Below, one piece after another: positions 12,429-12,618 of a stretch of DNA of 12,618 nucleotides (positions within the stretch are counted from its first letter, which is position 1; the number at the start of each line of letters is the position of its first letter). The DNA is from WHTI01 sp046715095 (GTDB lineage Bacteria > Actinomycetota > CADDZG01 > WHSQ01). The notes beneath the pieces were generated by a model that saw nothing but the letters and a program-made list of their open reading frames with translations, did not search any database and was not told the DNA's origin. The stretch is taken from positions 1 to 12,618 of the forward strand of contig JBKJZQ010000062.1 in the NCBI GenBank assembly GCA_046715095.1. The letters run 5' to 3'. The position numbers and the translations under genes are program-made.

Positions 12429-12618
12429 GTGCCGATGAAACAGACCAAAGGAACTATAGGCAGCATGGCCTGGTTCCTCAGAAGGTGCCTGAACAAAGGT
12501 AGCTCTCGAGGAGCGGGAATAGGGGCCCGCAACCCGAGACTAAAGAGAAGGAAGGACTGGGGCACTTGAAGCAACTGCGCTCTGCGCAGCGGTTGCGGCT
12601 ATTCCGCAAGGAAGAAGC
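12429..12618 (+). ncRNA. candidate large structured RNA, 5' part (group II intron domain I possible)
   Basis: The base composition changes here: many A-rich single-stranded-looking stretches (GATGAAACAGACCAAAG, TGAACAAAGG, GACTAAAGAGAAGGAAGG) between short perfect stems. Stems seen: AGGAAC/GTTCCT (12449-12454, 12473-12478) enclosing AGGC/GCCT (12458-12461, 12468-12471); GTGCC/GGCAC (12485-12489, 12561-12565) closing a branch that holds GCGGG/CCCGC (12513-12517, 12526-12530); CTGCGC-TCT-GCGCAG (12575-12589); and TTGCGG/CCGCAA (12593-12598, 12604-12609), alternatively TTCC-GCAA-GGAA with a GNRA tetraloop. No good ORF covers it. The look is that of a group II intron's domain I, but the 5' GUGYG boundary is not convincing and domains V/VI would lie beyond the edge. 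Other large RNAs, such as an OMEGA-type RNA, remain possible. Confidence 0.4.

Noticed and set aside
12435..12569. A 44-codon basic ORF (begins MKQTKGTIGS) near the right edge
   Set aside because: It uses ATA, AGA, AGG and CTA codons that the real genes here avoid, has no ribosome binding site, and runs through several perfect RNA stems.

Overview
The window reads as chromosomal DNA of a high-GC Gram-positive bacterium, most likely an uncultured or deep-branching member of the Actinomycetota. This rests on the strong G/C bias at third codon positions, a mycothiol-dependent-isomerase-family (MDMPI) protein, the DUF2332 and DUF4328 families, and many start codons preceded by a -10 box exactly six bases upstream, which is the signature of leaderless transcripts. 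No phage, insertion sequence, CRISPR array, tRNA or rRNA gene was seen. Most of the window is ordinary housekeeping and accessory content.

Layout, left to right. (1) 1-1253: the 5' end of a minus-strand M3-family oligoendopeptidase diverges from a plus-strand DUF2332 gene; the 34 bp between the two start codons hold two back-to-back leaderless promoters. (2) 1257-2760: two minus-strand genes, an MDMPI/SCP2-like protein followed by a polytopic membrane protein that carries its own leaderless promoter. (3) 2921-4525: plus-strand DUF4328 membrane protein and mutM (formamidopyrimidine-DNA glycosylase), with a perfect 23-bp dyad over the mutM -10 box. (4) 4546-5975: a strong terminator hairpin, then two minus-strand genes: a small protein ending in two 45-residue repeats, and a membrane-anchored coiled-coil/LysM protein with its own terminator. 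(5) 6080-8858: plus-strand UbiB/AarF-type atypical kinase and an FAD-dependent amine/amino-acid oxidase-like protein. (6) 8864-8950: a decayed fragment of a DNA-3-methyladenine glycosylase I (tag) gene. (7) 9007-12194: minus-strand ilvD (dihydroxy-acid dehydratase) and a MASE4-GGDEF diguanylate cyclase, each with a leaderless promoter. (8) 12195-12618: no convincing protein gene; it holds a 31-bp dyad, a long inverted repeat and, at the right edge, a purine-rich, hairpin-dense stretch that looks like the 5' part of a large structured RNA (a group II intron is one option, unproven).

The genes do not form one pathway; most look like single-gene transcription units. The points most worth a second look are the repeated -10/N6/start-codon signal (seven of twelve genes), the in-register tag relic, the putative structured RNA at the right edge, and the operator-like dyads upstream of mutM and of the diguanylate cyclase.
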